The translations under genes and the position numbers were made by a program. From Chitinophaga sp. Cy-1792 (GTDB lineage Bacteria > Bacteroidota > Bacteroidia > Chitinophagales > Chitinophagaceae), in assembly GCF_011752935.1 (NCBI RefSeq), contig NZ_VWWO01000001.1, forward strand, positions 434,001 to 498,000: DNA of 64,000 nucleotides, given 5' to 3'. Below are positions 1-9,281 of this stretch, piece after piece. The notes below the pieces were generated by a model. The model had not been told where the DNA came from. It was given only the letters and a program-made list of their open reading frames with translations, and searched no databases. Positions within the stretch are counted from its first letter, which is position 1. Every line of letters starts with the position of its first letter.

Positions 1-114
1 TAATGCATAATCCACGCAACGTTGCAAACTCCACGTATCCTGCGCAACTGCCGTTGAGATGTTAGCAAACATGAACAAAAGCAGGCACCAGCCTGCGTAT
101 CGGGATAATCTCAT
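1..114 (-). CDS. TolC-family outer membrane efflux protein, N-terminus only
   Basis: Only the first 38 codons are inside the window; the gene runs off the left edge. The ATG is at 114-112. Residues 1-24 form a signal peptide (basic start, hydrophobic core, cleavage after AVA-Q). The next residues, DTWSLQRCVDYAL, match the usual first helix of TolC-like proteins (a tryptophan/leucine-rich stretch ending in a 'CVxYAL' type motif). It lies downstream of, and on the same strand as, an adaptor and two ABC ATPases, so it is probably the outer membrane channel of that efflux system. The family call rests on a short segment. Confidence 0.75.
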   Translation of the reverse strand, partial: MRLSRYAGWCLLLFMFANISTAVAQDTWSLQRCVDYAL

Positions 115-171
115 AGCATTACAAAAATATAATAATTGTGATGATACTTTCATCTTCATAATGACAGAAGG

Positions 172-210
172 CAAAATTTTCGTAGGTATGGCATCATACC
201 TCGAATTTTG
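172..210 (-). terminator. Weak hairpin after the second ABC ATPase gene
   Basis: GGTATG and CATACC pair around a GCAT loop, and the stem extends imperfectly into flanking A/T runs (AAAATT and AATTTT). It sits between the ATPase stop (263) and the TolC start (114). It may be a weak terminator or an intercistronic processing hairpin. Confidence 0.35.
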
Positions 211-262
211 AGTGTACAACATAATCTATTTTTATCAGATTTGATAAAAGCAACCAGAAATA

Positions 263-928
263 TTATGCCTGTATTTGTCCATCGCGAAGCTGGATGATAC
301 GGTTGCCATAGGTTGCATTAAGGTCGGAGTGGGTAACCTGAACAATGGTGATTTTATCTTGCTGGTTAAGTTCCTTAAATAATTGCATAATAACTTTTGC
401 CTGGTCTGAATGCAGGTTACCGGTTGGCTCGTCGGCAAGAATAACCCTTGGTTCCGCTACCAGTGCACGTGCAATACCTACCAGCTGCTGCTGGCCGCCG
501 GAAAGCTGGTTCGGGAACAGGTCTTTTTTAGCAACAATATTAAAGCGGTCCAGGATATCGGCCACCTTACTCTTACGCTCTGAAGAAGGAACGTTCTTAT
601 ATAATAATGGCGTTTCGATATTTTCGTATACCGTCAGTTCATCGATCAGGTGATAGGCCTGGAATACAAAACCTATCGCTCCGCGGTGCAAAAGGGTACG
701 TTTCTTCTCACTCAGTTTATCTACCTGCTCATTCTGGAAAAAGTACTGGCCGGCTGATGGCTCTTCCAGTAAGCCCATAATATGAAGTAAGGTAGATTTA
801 CCGGAACCGGAAGGCCCCATAATGGAAACAAACTCTCCTTCCCTGATTTCCAGATTGATATCTTTCAAAATTTCATTCTTCCCAAATCCTACGGGATAAT
901 GTTTGGATATATGCTGCAATTGTATCAT
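263..928 (-). CDS. ABC transporter ATPase (LolD/MacB-type), second of a tandem pair
   Basis: A 221-residue cytoplasmic ATPase of the lipoprotein/macrolide (LolD, MacB, FtsE) type. Walker [10 protein letters not shown] is at 38-46, the Q-loop Gln at 90, the signature LSGGQ at 142-146, Walker B ILADE around 163-167 and the H-loop His at 200. It aligns without gaps to its upstream neighbour over most of its length, so the two look like a duplication. Two positions differ: the D-loop reads NLHS instead of NLDS, and the residue after LSGGQQQ is Leu instead of Arg. The 142-bp gap to the upstream ATPase holds a small imperfect hairpin at 957-980. No membrane permease gene is present inside the window. 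Confidence 0.93.
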   Translation of the reverse strand: MIQLQHISKHYPVGFGKNEILKDINLEIREGEFVSIMGPSGSGKSTLLHIMGLLEEPSAGQYFFQNEQVDKLSEKKRTLLHRGAIGFVFQAYHLIDELTVYENIETPLLYKNVPSSERKSKVADILDRFNIVAKKDLFPNQLSGGQQQLVGIARALVAEPRVILADEPTGNLHSDQAKVIMQLFKELNQQDKITIVQVTHSDLNATYGNRIIQLRDGQIQA

Positions 929-1070
929 TATAATATTTTTTAGAGATAAAAAGTGACAGCGTGTGTTGACACACCCGCTGATTTGCTGTTTCTTGTTATT
1001 CTACTCGTATTACTGATAAAATCTTAACGTTAAAGGTTGTACGCAGAAATTATGAACGCTCCCCTATTCC

Positions 1071-1760
1071 CTATACGTGAAACTGCTCACGGATATTCTC
1101 TGTTACCACACGGCCATCGAATAAGTTGATTACACGATGTGCGAAGCCGGCGTCGTAAGGTGAGTGCGTAACCATGATCAGGGTAGTACCTGCGTTGTTC
1201 AGCTCCTGTAACAGTTTCATTACTTCTTCCCCATTGGAGGAATCCAGGTTACCGGTAGGCTCATCCGCCAGTATCAGATTAGGTTTGGCTACCACCGCAC
1301 GGGCAATGGCTACGCGTTGCTGCTGACCACCGGACAGCTGCTGCGGAAAGTGATTCCGGCGGTGCATGATATTCATGCGCTCCAGCACTTCTTCTACCTT
1401 TTGCTTTCTTTCCGGGCCCGGCACTTTCAGGTACAGCAAAGGCAATTCTACATTTTCATATACGGTGAGTTCATCTATCAGGTTGAAACTCTGGAAAACG
1501 AATCCAATGGCTCCTTTACGCAATTGCGCACGTTGGCGCTCACTCATTCTGGCCACTTCTTTGCCCCAGAAATGATATTCTCCATCAGAAGGATTGTCCA
1601 GCAATCCCAGGATATTCAGTAAGGTGGACTTACCACAACCAGAAGGGCCCATAATTGCTACAAACTCTCCGTCCTGAATTTCCATATTGATACCGTTCAA
1701 TGCTGTGGTTTCTACTTCTTCAGTAGTAAACAGTTTTTGTAAGTTAACGGTGCGTATCAT
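1071..1760 (-). CDS. ABC transporter ATPase (LolD/MacB-type), first of a tandem pair
   Basis: A 229-residue ATPase with all motifs intact: Walker [10 protein letters not shown] (38-46), Q90, LSGGQ (142-146), Walker B LILADE (162-167), D-loop NLDS, and H-loop His199. Proteins of this family power MacB/FtsX-type permeases that move lipoproteins, macrolides or peptides out of the inner membrane. It starts 34 bp after the adaptor gene, so both are probably one operon. The permease partner must be encoded elsewhere, most likely beyond the left edge after the TolC gene (inference). Confidence 0.93.
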   Translation of the reverse strand: MIRTVNLQKLFTTEEVETTALNGINMEIQDGEFVAIMGPSGCGKSTLLNILGLLDNPSDGEYHFWGKEVARMSERQRAQLRKGAIGFVFQSFNLIDELTVYENVELPLLYLKVPGPERKQKVEEVLERMNIMHRRNHFPQQLSGGQQQRVAIARAVVAKPNLILADEPTGNLDSSNGEEVMKLLQELNNAGTTLIMVTHSPYDAGFAHRVINLFDGRVVTENIREQFHV

Positions 1761-1794
1761 AATTTCTATTTAAGGGATTTGAAATATAATATTA

Positions 1795-3042
1795 CTAAAA
1801 GGCTAAGACATCTTTGTTACCAAAACTTTCATAAGAAGAAGTGATGACCTGGTCGCCAGGACGGAGACCATCCAATACTTCAAAGAACAGTGGGTTTTTG
1901 CGGCCCAGGGTGATGTTACGTTTTACAGCACGGCCACCCGCTTTATCTACCACATATACCCAGTTTCCGCCGGTATCAGAGAAGAACCCTCCCAGTGGCA
2001 GCAGTATTGCTTCTGCGGATTTCCCCAATACCAGGCGTATAGGGCTGGATTGTCCGCGGCGAATACCTTCCGGAGTGCTCTTTTCAAAGTTAAGGTCGGC
2101 CTGGAAACGACCGTTTTTCACTTCGGGATATACTTTGGTAACGATCATGTCGTAGTTTTTGCCATCAAATTCAAAAGAAGCTTTCAGTCCGGCAAATACC
2201 TGTGAAACATAATGCTCGTCTATATCAGCCCTGAGCTTAAACCCATTCAGATCATCGATCTGACCGATATTCTGGCCGGCGGTGATGCTGGACCCAACTT
2301 CTACATCTATGGAAGACAGCTGACCGGAAACAGGAGCCCTTACAATGAGGCTGTTAAGGTTCTCCTTCATGAGGGCCAGGTTACGTTGTGTACGCACCAG
2401 GGTGCCCTCCAGCTGTGCGATCTGGCGTACGGCATTTTCATCCTGGTATTTCTGCGACTGTATCTGGATATCCCGTTGTTTCAACAGGCCTTCCAGTTCA
2501 AACTTATTCTTGTTAAACTCCTGGCGGGCAACGATCTTCTCTTCTACCAGCTGCTTGTTCCTATCATAGACATCCTGTGCTTCGGCGATTCGCGCATCCA
2601 TATCATAGATCGTTTGCTGCATGGTAAATTTCTGCTGACGAATGCTTAACCGGGTATTCTGCAATTCATTCTGTAAACGATATATCTCTGTTTCATGATT
2701 GACGAAGTCCATCATGAGTCGCTGGTTATCAAGCCGTAATATAGAATCACCGGCTTTTACCATGCTACCTCCTTCCAGGTATTTATGGCTTACATACCCG
2801 CCTTCGATGGCATCCAGGCGGATTGTTTTTAATGGCATCACCACAGCTGTTACGGCGATGTACACGTCAAAAGTTCCTTTGGTAACGGGAGAAATGGTTA
2901 TTTTATCTTTTTCCACATTCAGGGTGGAACGATGGTCGGCAAAAATGAGATTATAGGCAAGTAGTAATACTACCAGGCTTCCACCCCCTATCATCAGGAT
3001 GCGTTTTTTTGACCAGAACTTCTTTTCTATTTTTCTGTCCAT
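1795..3042 (-). CDS. HlyD/MacA-type periplasmic adaptor protein
   Basis: A 415-residue membrane fusion protein that would link an inner-membrane ABC permease to TolC. It has a basic N-terminus, one membrane segment at about 14-34, a lipoyl-like half motif, a coiled-coil hairpin rich in Gln/Glu/Arg (about 105-200), the second lipoyl half (LIVRAPVSGQLSSI) and a beta-barrel/MP region. I place the start at the ATG of MDRKIEKKFW (3042); an in-frame ATG 36 bp further upstream (3078) falls inside the candidate sigma-54 promoter. It is first in the adaptor-ATPase-ATPase-TolC order and divergent from a sigma-54 activator. Confidence 0.88.
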   Translation of the reverse strand: MDRKIEKKFWSKKRILMIGGGSLVVLLLAYNLIFADHRSTLNVEKDKITISPVTKGTFDVYIAVTAVVMPLKTIRLDAIEGGYVSHKYLEGGSMVKAGDSILRLDNQRLMMDFVNHETEIYRLQNELQNTRLSIRQQKFTMQQTIYDMDARIAEAQDVYDRNKQLVEEKIVARQEFNKNKFELEGLLKQRDIQIQSQKYQDENAVRQIAQLEGTLVRTQRNLALMKENLNSLIVRAPVSGQLSSIDVEVGSSITAGQNIGQIDDLNGFKLRADIDEHYVSQVFAGLKASFEFDGKNYDMIVTKVYPEVKNGRFQADLNFEKSTPEGIRRGQSSPIRLVLGKSAEAILLPLGGFFSDTGGNWVYVVDKAGGRAVKRNITLGRKNPLFFEVLDGLRPGDQVITSSYESFGNKDVLAF

Positions 3043-3073
3043 GATTTTACAGATAATTTGCTGACCGGTATAA

Positions 3074-3089
3074 GTCAACCGATATGCCA
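3074..3089 (-). promoter_or_regulatory. Candidate sigma-54 promoter for the ABC efflux operon
   Basis: Read on the minus strand the sequence is TGGCATATCGGTTGAC. It matches the -24/-12 consensus TGGCACGrnnnTTGCw at TGGCA and TTG with the correct spacing, but has GA where the -12 GC is expected. Transcription would begin near 3063, about 20 nt before the adaptor ATG. A sigma-54-type activator gene is divergent and adjacent, which raises the likelihood. Confidence 0.5.
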
Positions 3090-3143
3090 GAATAATAAAT
3101 TATTGTAAATCAATTATTTACACCATACTTAGACTGGCATCGA

Positions 3144-3180
3144 TGTCCTGTGCCGGACAACCTTCGTTCACATTCGGACA
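3144..3180. promoter_or_regulatory. Tandem dyads TGTCC-N6-GGACA, candidate activator binding sites
   Basis: A perfect dyad TGTCC-N6-GGACA lies at 3144-3159. A second, imperfect copy CGTTC-N6-GGACA lies at 3165-3180, with the centres 21 bp apart (two helical turns). They sit 55-105 bp upstream of the candidate sigma-54 promoter, the usual place for an NtrC-type enhancer, and between the efflux operon and the regulator gene. Confidence 0.55.
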
Positions 3181-3252
3181 CTTTTAAATCTTTGTAATTC
3201 TCCGGAAAAAATTTCTTTATTATTGTGTGAAATACCCAACACAATTACCGCT

Positions 3253-4608
3253 ATGACCACATTGCAACAGGGGAAAATCCTTATAATAGATGATGATGCT
3301 GATGTTTTAAGAGCAGCCCGATTATTACTCAAACGTCATTTTGAACAGGTAGATTTTGAAAAGAATCCGCAGAAGATCCCATACCTGGTTACCAACTTCG
3401 ACTATGATGTCATCTTACTGGACATGAACTTCACCCGCGACCTGAACAGCGGTAAGGAAGGTTTCGAATGGCTGGACCGTATCCTGGATATCAAGCCTGA
3501 ATCGACAGTAGTGCTTTTTACTGCCTATGGCGATGTGGAAATGGCCGTCAGAGCTATTAAAGCAGGAGCCACAGACTTCGTGCTGAAGCCATGGGAAAAC
3601 GATAAACTGTTAGCTACCATACAGGCGGCGTACAACAAGCACCAGGCTGGTGGCAGCAAACCGAATACTGCTGCGACCCCGGCAAAAAATAACAATCTGC
3701 TGATAGGTAAAAGCCCTGCCATGCAGGAAGTTTTCGATACCGTAGAGCGTGTAGCCGGCACCGATGCCAATGTACTGATACTCGGAGAAAACGGGACCGG
3801 TAAAGACATGCTGGCACGCCATATTCACCAGCTCTCTCACCGCAACACCAAACCCTTTGTCAGCGTGGATCTTGGCGCTATAGCAGAAAGCCTGTTTGAA
3901 AGTGAATTGTTTGGCCACGTTAAAGGCGCCTTCACTGATGCCAGGGAAGACAGGGCCGGTCGGTTCGAAGAAGCAAACGGCGGCACTATATTTCTCGATG
4001 AAATAGGCAACGTTACCATTCCATTGCAGGCAAAACTATTGACAGTACTGCAAAACAGGAATGTTACCAAAGTTGGCTCCAATAAAAACATCAATATAGA
4101 TGTAAGGCTGATATGCGCCACCAACCGCAATCTGCCACAGCTGGCAGCGCAGCACCTTTTCCGCCAGGACTTACTTTTCCGTATCAATACAATTGAGATA
4201 CATCTGCCTCCATTACGTGAGCGCATAGAGGATATTGTGCCGCTGGCAGAACATTTCCTGACGATCTACAGAGACAAATATAAAAGACCTGTCAACAGCT
4301 TCAGCGATGCGCTGATCAACCAGTTACAGAAATACGAATGGCCTGGTAATATCCGTGAATTACAACATGCTATTGAAAGAGCGGTGATCCTCTCTCCCGG
4401 AAAAACATTACAACCGAAAGATGTTTTTACAAAAAGTAACAGTGTTACAGATCAACCCGCGGATACCGGCTACAACCTGGAAGACATGGAAAGAAATGTA
4501 ATCACACAGGCCATGAAGAAGTGTAACGGAAACATCACTGAAGCCGCGAAAGAGCTGGGACTCAGCAGGGCCGCACTTTACAGACGTCTGGAAAAATATA
4601 ACATCTAA
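3253..4608 (+). CDS. Sigma-54-dependent response regulator (NtrC family)
   Basis: A 451-residue activator with receiver, AAA+ and DNA-binding parts. The receiver (about 1-125) has the acidic cluster D13-D15, phospho-acceptor D57 and Lys112 in LKPW. The AAA+ domain (about 150-385) has Walker A GENGTGKD (178-185), the sigma-54 contact loop as GAFTDA (225-230; usual form GAFTGA) and Walker B GTIFLDE (244-250). A Fis-type helix-turn-helix ends the protein (AAKELGLSRAALYRRL). The ATG at 3253 is chosen; an in-frame GTG lies 30 bp upstream. The kinase gene follows after 2 bp, so the two form a two-component pair. Confidence 0.93.
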   Translation: MTTLQQGKILIIDDDADVLRAARLLLKRHFEQVDFEKNPQKIPYLVTNFDYDVILLDMNFTRDLNSGKEGFEWLDRILDIKPESTVVLFTAYGDVEMAVRAIKAGATDFVLKPWENDKLLATIQAAYNKHQAGGSKPNTAATPAKNNNLLIGKSPAMQEVFDTVERVAGTDANVLILGENGTGKDMLARHIHQLSHRNTKPFVSVDLGAIAESLFESELFGHVKGAFTDAREDRAGRFEEANGGTIFLDEIGNVTIPLQAKLLTVLQNRNVTKVGSNKNINIDVRLICATNRNLPQLAAQHLFRQDLLFRINTIEIHLPPLRERIEDIVPLAEHFLTIYRDKYKRPVNSFSDALINQLQKYEWPGNIRELQHAIERAVILSPGKTLQPKDVFTKSNSVTDQPADTGYNLEDMERNVITQAMKKCNGNITEAAKELGLSRAALYRRLEKYNI

Positions 4609-4610
4609 GC

Positions 4611-5951
4611 ATGAACGGATTTAGTATCAATATCCTTTTAAGGATAGTACTCCTTACTATCACCATTACAGCAGGCGTATGGGTATACCTGGATATCAAC
4701 ACGTCCCTGGCATACCTGTTTCTGCCACTGGTATTGATACAGTTATACGGCATCTACTATTACCTGAACAGGATCAACCGTAAACTCACGCTGTTCCTGG
4801 AGTCTATCAGGTATGAAGATTTTTCAATCAGATTCAGTGCAGATAATAAACTCGGTAAAAGTTTCAAAATGCTTAACCAGCAATTCAATGAAGTACTGGA
4901 AGCATTCCGTCAGACCAGGGCCGAGAAGGAAGCCAATCTAAAATATATCGACACCATTGTTCAACACATCAGCATCGGCGTTCTTTCTTTTGATGCAGAA
5001 GGGAAAATTGAACTGATCAACCCCGCAGCTTTCAGGTTGTTGGGACTTTACCGGCTGCGCAACCTCAATGAACTGAAAAATGTTCATCCCGGGTTGTTTG
5101 AGCTGCTGCTGGAACTTCCATCTAACAACAAAGCATTATATGCCACCAAACAACAGCAGCAGCTGTCTATACACGCTACTGCTGTCAGGCTGCAGGGCAG
5201 GTTGATTAAATTGATCTCGTTGCAGAATATTCATGCTGAGTTGCAGAAAAAAGAGTTGGAAGCGTGGCAGAACCTGACCAAGATACTACGTCATGAGATC
5301 ATGAATTCAGTGACACCGATTGTTTCACTGATAGGCACCATGCGTGAGATCGTTGATCAGGACATTGCTCCCGGCTCCGATAACCCGGAAGGTATTGCTG
5401 ATCTGCGCGAAGCGCTGGAAACAGTGGAAAGCAGGAGCAAAGGCATTATGAACTTCGTGAACGCTTACCGTGACTATACCACTTTACCTCAGCCACAGTT
5501 TACGAATATCAATGTGCGGACGCTGGTAACCGGTATCAGCAGTTTATTCCAGCCGGATATGAAACAGGCAGGCATTCAGTTTTCGTTAATGGTAGATGCA
5601 GACCAGGCAGAATTACATGCAGATGTATCGCAGCTGCAAATGGTGCTGATCAACCTGATAAAAAATGCCATGGATGCGCTGGAACACACTGCCAATCCTG
5701 CCATTGAAATGAAGGTATTTCAGCCTGCCAGCGGCCAGGTACTTATTGAAGTCACAGATAATGGTCCAGGCATCGACGAAGGCGCCATGGAAAAGATTTT
5801 CATACCGTTCTTTACTACCAAGAAAAAGGGATCCGGTATTGGCCTCAGCCTGTCGCAACAAATCGTTCAGCTGCATGGCGGACAACTAAAGGTGAGTAGT
5901 CCGGGTAATAACGGTAACGGCACTACGTTTTCTATCTCTTTAAATATCTGA
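4611..5951 (+). CDS. Sensor histidine kinase, partner of the sigma-54 regulator
   Basis: A 446-residue membrane kinase. Two membrane segments lie at about 7-27 and 32-52 with almost no periplasmic loop, so it probably senses a membrane or cytoplasmic signal. A PAS-like region covers about 110-210, the H-box is LRHEIMN with His228, the N-box has N352, the G1 box is DNGPGI (383-388) and the F/G2 boxes are [13 protein letters not shown] (400-412). It resembles NtrB/ZraS/AtoS kinases that pair with NtrC-type regulators. The stop and start codons of the two genes are 2 bp apart. Confidence 0.92.
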   Translation: MNGFSINILLRIVLLTITITAGVWVYLDINTSLAYLFLPLVLIQLYGIYYYLNRINRKLTLFLESIRYEDFSIRFSADNKLGKSFKMLNQQFNEVLEAFRQTRAEKEANLKYIDTIVQHISIGVLSFDAEGKIELINPAAFRLLGLYRLRNLNELKNVHPGLFELLLELPSNNKALYATKQQQQLSIHATAVRLQGRLIKLISLQNIHAELQKKELEAWQNLTKILRHEIMNSVTPIVSLIGTMREIVDQDIAPGSDNPEGIADLREALETVESRSKGIMNFVNAYRDYTTLPQPQFTNINVRTLVTGISSLFQPDMKQAGIQFSLMVDADQAELHADVSQLQMVLINLIKNAMDALEHTANPAIEMKVFQPASGQVLIEVTDNGPGIDEGAMEKIFIPFFTTKKKGSGIGLSLSQQIVQLHGGQLKVSSPGNNGNGTTFSISLNI

Positions 5952-5965
5952 CCAAAACAATACTT

Positions 5966-6649
5966 ATGCTCAAATCCAGATGGCTGATCCTTTTTCTGAT
6001 AGTATTAGTAGCAGATGTAGTATTTACCGGGTTACACCTGGAAACCTACAGGTACGTTAGCAAACCACTGTTAACCATTATCTTAGCCATCTATGCAGTG
6101 AGCGAAGGACACAATATCAGGGGCAGCTTCAGGGCTTTTTTACTGCTGGCGTTATTATTTTCTTTCGGGGGAGATGTTTTACTGATGTTTGACCATGTAA
6201 ATCCATTGTATTTTATGCTGGGACTGGGAAGTTTTCTGCTCGCCCATGTCATGTACATCACTTTTTTCCTGAAGATCAGGTATAGCAATCTGCCGGCACC
6301 CTATTGCAAGTATCCTTTCATATTTTTACATGCGGCTTTTCTTATCTGGTTTATCCTCTTCCTGTTCCCATACCTTGGTGCACTACGTATACCGGTAATC
6401 ATCTATGCCCTGACTATTTCCATAACGGTACAAAGCGTCTTGCATGCCTTTCATTTCAAATGGCAGCCTGAAGGATGGTATTGCATCACTGGCGCTGTGC
6501 TTTTCATGATTTCGGACAGCCTCATCGCGGTAGGCAAGTTTTATCATCCCCTACCGGCAAACGGCGTATGGGTAATGCTTACCTATGGCCTGGCCCAGCT
6601 TGGTCTGGTATATGGTGCCGTAAAGTTTTTTGCAGCACACCGGCGCTAA
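5966..6649 (+). CDS. YhhN/TMEM86-family membrane protein, putative lysoplasmalogenase
   Basis: A 227-residue integral membrane protein with about eight hydrophobic segments and conserved-looking polar residues inside them (FSFGGDVLLM, HVMYITFF, MISDSLIA), which fit the YhhN family. Characterised relatives hydrolyse the vinyl ether bond of lysoplasmalogens; the bacterial substrate is usually unknown. It starts 14 bp after the kinase gene and may be co-transcribed with it, which would tie a lipid-active enzyme to the same sensor (inference). Confidence 0.8.
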   Translation: MLKSRWLILFLIVLVADVVFTGLHLETYRYVSKPLLTIILAIYAVSEGHNIRGSFRAFLLLALLFSFGGDVLLMFDHVNPLYFMLGLGSFLLAHVMYITFFLKIRYSNLPAPYCKYPFIFLHAAFLIWFILFLFPYLGALRIPVIIYALTISITVQSVLHAFHFKWQPEGWYCITGAVLFMISDSLIAVGKFYHPLPANGVWVMLTYGLAQLGLVYGAVKFFAAHRR

Positions 6650-6691
6650 AACGTTCCTTTATTTAGCACTATTAGCTTTCGTAGTTATTCG

Positions 6692-6699
6692 TACTTTTG
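6692..6699 (+). promoter_or_regulatory. TAnnTTTG promoter box in front of nadB
   Basis: TACTTTTG matches the Bacteroidota -7 consensus TAnnTTTG exactly. I see no clear TTTG at -33. The box ends 7 nt before the nadB ATG, so the transcript would have almost no leader. Confidence 0.55.
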
Positions 6700-6706
6700 T
6701 TGTCTT

Positions 6707-8305
6707 ATGCAACAAACAGATTTTCTTGTTATCGGATCAGGTATAGCAGGACTGACATATGCGCTGAAAGTATCACAGCAGTGTCCTGACAAAAAGATTA
6801 TGGTCATTACCAAGAGCAGAGAGGATGAAACCAATACGAAGTATGCGCAGGGTGGTGTGGCAGTAGTAAACGATCTGGAAAACGATAGTTTCGAAAAACA
6901 TATCGATGATACATTGATTGCCGGAGATGGGTTATGTAACCCCAAGGTGGTGGAAATCGTAGTCACGGAAGGCCCGGAGCGGGTAAACGAAATCATCGAA
7001 TGGGGCGCCAATTTTGACAAAAATTCGAACGGCGACTTCTCCCTTGGCCGTGAAGGCGGGCACTCCGTTTTCAGGGTAATACACCACAAAGACGTTACCG
7101 GCAAGGAAATAGAAAGAGCATTGCTCGAAGCCATCCACCAGCGCCCGAACATAGAACTGGTAACCCACTGTTTTGTTGTAGATCTCATCACCCAGCACCA
7201 CCTGGGATATCTCGTTACCAAGTCTACTCCCGATATTGAATGCTATGGTGTTTACGTGCTCAATCGTAAAACCAACGAAATAGAAAAAATTCTTTCCAAA
7301 ATCACTTTACTGGCCACGGGCGGAAACGGACAGGTTTACCGTAGTACCACCAACCCTACCATCGCTACCGGCGACGGTATTGCCATGGTATACAGGGCCA
7401 AGGGAAGGATTGAAAACATGGAGTTTATCCAGTTCCATCCAACTGCTTTATACCAGCCCGGTGTTAGTCCCAGCTTCCTGATCACGGAAGCCGTAAGAGG
7501 CGATGGCGGTATCCTCCGTAATATCCATGGGGAAGATTTCATGCATAAGTATGATCCGCGCCTGTCGCTGGCCCCACGTGATATCGTAGCCAGAGCAATA
7601 GACAGTGAGATGAAGATCACCGGTACAGAGTATGTGTATCTGGACTGCAGGCATATGGACCTGGAGAAATTCATTCATCATTTTCCTAATATTTACGAGA
7701 CCTGTAAAGAAGCTGGCATAGACGTACAGACGCAGATGATACCAGTAGCCCCTGCCGCTCATTACAGCTGTGGAGGTATTAAAACGAATGAATGGGGCTT
7801 AACCTCCATCCGTAACTTATATGCCTGCGGCGAATGCGCCAGCACCGGCCTTCATGGCGCCAACCGCCTGGCCTCCAACTCCCTGCTCGAAGCTATGGTA
7901 TTCGCACACCGTTGCTTCATGGACGCCACCAGCAAGATAGATACCATCAATTTTAAAGATAATGTGCCTGACTGGGATGCCAGAGGTACACAGGCGCCAA
8001 AAGAAATGATCCTGATCACACAGAGTCTGAAAGAGCTGAAACAGATCATGAGTGATTATGTAGGTATAGTGAGAACAGACGTACGTTTGAAACGTGCCAT
8101 GCGCAGACTGGACATGCTTCATGAAGAAACCGAAAACCTGTACGAACAGACGGAAGTTTCTCCACAGCTTTGTGAACTCAGAAATATGATCACGGCAGCC
8201 TATCTGATTGTTAAAGGAGCATCATTCCGCCGCGAGAGCCGTGGACTGCACTTCAACACAGATTATCCGTTCAAGTGCGAGTTAATCCAGAACATCGTTT
8301 TGTAA
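6707..8305 (+). CDS. nadB: L-aspartate oxidase
   Basis: A 532-residue flavoprotein that oxidises L-aspartate to iminoaspartate, the first step of de novo NAD synthesis. The N-terminal FAD-binding motif VIGSGIAGLTYA (9-20) is intact. The family's loops TKYAQGGVAVV, GREGGHS and HPTAL and the substrate-region ending HGANRLASNSLLE are all visible. The C-terminal helical domain is complete. Length matches the family. No nadA or nadC lies nearby. The start is fixed by the short upstream region and the promoter box. Confidence 0.96.
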   Translation: MQQTDFLVIGSGIAGLTYALKVSQQCPDKKIMVITKSREDETNTKYAQGGVAVVNDLENDSFEKHIDDTLIAGDGLCNPKVVEIVVTEGPERVNEIIEWGANFDKNSNGDFSLGREGGHSVFRVIHHKDVTGKEIERALLEAIHQRPNIELVTHCFVVDLITQHHLGYLVTKSTPDIECYGVYVLNRKTNEIEKILSKITLLATGGNGQVYRSTTNPTIATGDGIAMVYRAKGRIENMEFIQFHPTALYQPGVSPSFLITEAVRGDGGILRNIHGEDFMHKYDPRLSLAPRDIVARAIDSEMKITGTEYVYLDCRHMDLEKFIHHFPNIYETCKEAGIDVQTQMIPVAPAAHYSCGGIKTNEWGLTSIRNLYACGECASTGLHGANRLASNSLLEAMVFAHRCFMDATSKIDTINFKDNVPDWDARGTQAPKEMILITQSLKELKQIMSDYVGIVRTDVRLKRAMRRLDMLHEETENLYEQTEVSPQLCELRNMITAAYLIVKGASFRRESRGLHFNTDYPFKCELIQNIVL

Positions 8306-8331
8306 GGCAATCTCAAGGTTTCGTACCTTTG
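8299..8331 (+). promoter_or_regulatory. Promoter for the lipid A acyltransferase gene
   Basis: TTTG at 8299-8302 (overlapping the nadB stop) and TACCTTTG at 8324-8331 match the Bacteroidota -33/-7 elements, with a 21-bp spacer. The predicted start is near 8337, about 20 nt before the ATG at 8357. Confidence 0.6.
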
Positions 8332-8356
8332 TGCCATCAATTCAATTTGTGCAAGG

Positions 8357-9244
8357 ATGTATTATATATTGCTAGTCTTTTGTTATGGTATTTCATTGCT
8401 GCCATTACGTGTATTATATCTGCTGAGTGATTTTCTTTACCTGGTAGTATATTACGTAGTTGGTTATCGCAAGAAAGTGGTGTTTGAAAATCTTCGTCAG
8501 GCCTTTCCTGACAAGACTGCAGCGGAGATCAGCAGCATAGCCCGCAAATATTACCGCAACCTTACCGATATGATGGTGGAAACCATCAAACTACTGACGA
8601 TGAGTAAGGCATCGTTAAAAAAACGCTTTATCTGCGATTTATCTGTACTACAAGACCTCTATGACCGTGGCAAAAGCTGCCAGATGCACCTCGGCCATAA
8701 CTTCAACTGGGAATGGGCTAATCTGTACTGCATGCAGGGCGTCGCGTTTCCTTTCCTCGTAGTGTATATGCCGCTGACCAATAAGGCCGCAGACAGGCTT
8801 TTCCGCCATTTTCGTGAAAAGGCAGGTTCTATATTGCTGCCGGCAAATGATATGGGCAACAGCATCAAACCATGGTTAGATAAACAATACCTGATCGCGC
8901 TCGTGGCAGACCAGAACCCAGGAAACCCGCGCAGCTGCTTCTGGTACCCATTCCTGAATAAGATGACGCCGTTTTATAAAGGCCCGGAAATGAGTGCCAG
9001 ACGTCATGATATCCCTGTTGTTTTTGTTGATATCAGAAAACCTAAGCGCGGTTATTATCACGCAGAATTAAAGCTGATGTTTGAAGAACCAGGAAAAGAA
9101 CCAGTAGGAAAGATTACCGAAACTTTTGTGAGGTACCTGGAGAAGAATATCCACGAGCAGCCGGAAGTATGGGTATGGAGCCATCGCAGGTGGAAACACC
9201 GGTATGAAGACTGGGTAAAAGATCAGCCTAAAGAAATTTCATAA
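8357..9244 (+). CDS. LpxL/HtrB-type lysophospholipid acyltransferase
   Basis: A 295-residue membrane-anchored acyltransferase of the lipid A late-acyltransferase family, which transfers a fatty acid to the lipid A disaccharide on the cytoplasmic face. A hydrophobic anchor covers about 1-30. The catalytic Hx4(D/E) motif appears as HNFNWE, followed by a family-typical region with ADQNPG. The C-terminal WVWSHRRWKHR is characteristic of the family. It has its own promoter after nadB and ends at a strong bidirectional terminator. Which acyl position it modifies cannot be told from sequence. Confidence 0.9.
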   Translation: MYYILLVFCYGISLLPLRVLYLLSDFLYLVVYYVVGYRKKVVFENLRQAFPDKTAAEISSIARKYYRNLTDMMVETIKLLTMSKASLKKRFICDLSVLQDLYDRGKSCQMHLGHNFNWEWANLYCMQGVAFPFLVVYMPLTNKAADRLFRHFREKAGSILLPANDMGNSIKPWLDKQYLIALVADQNPGNPRSCFWYPFLNKMTPFYKGPEMSARRHDIPVVFVDIRKPKRGYYHAELKLMFEEPGKEPVGKITETFVRYLEKNIHEQPEVWVWSHRRWKHRYEDWVKDQPKEIS

Positions 9245-9280
9245 AAAAAAGCGTCTCTACTGAGTAGAGACGCTTTTTTT
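9243..9280. terminator. Bidirectional terminator between convergent genes
   Basis: GCGTCTCTAC and GTAGAGACGC pair around TGA and are flanked by eight A and seven T. It works for the acyltransferase gene on plus and the LysM gene on minus. Confidence 0.9.
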
Positions 9281-9281
9281 A

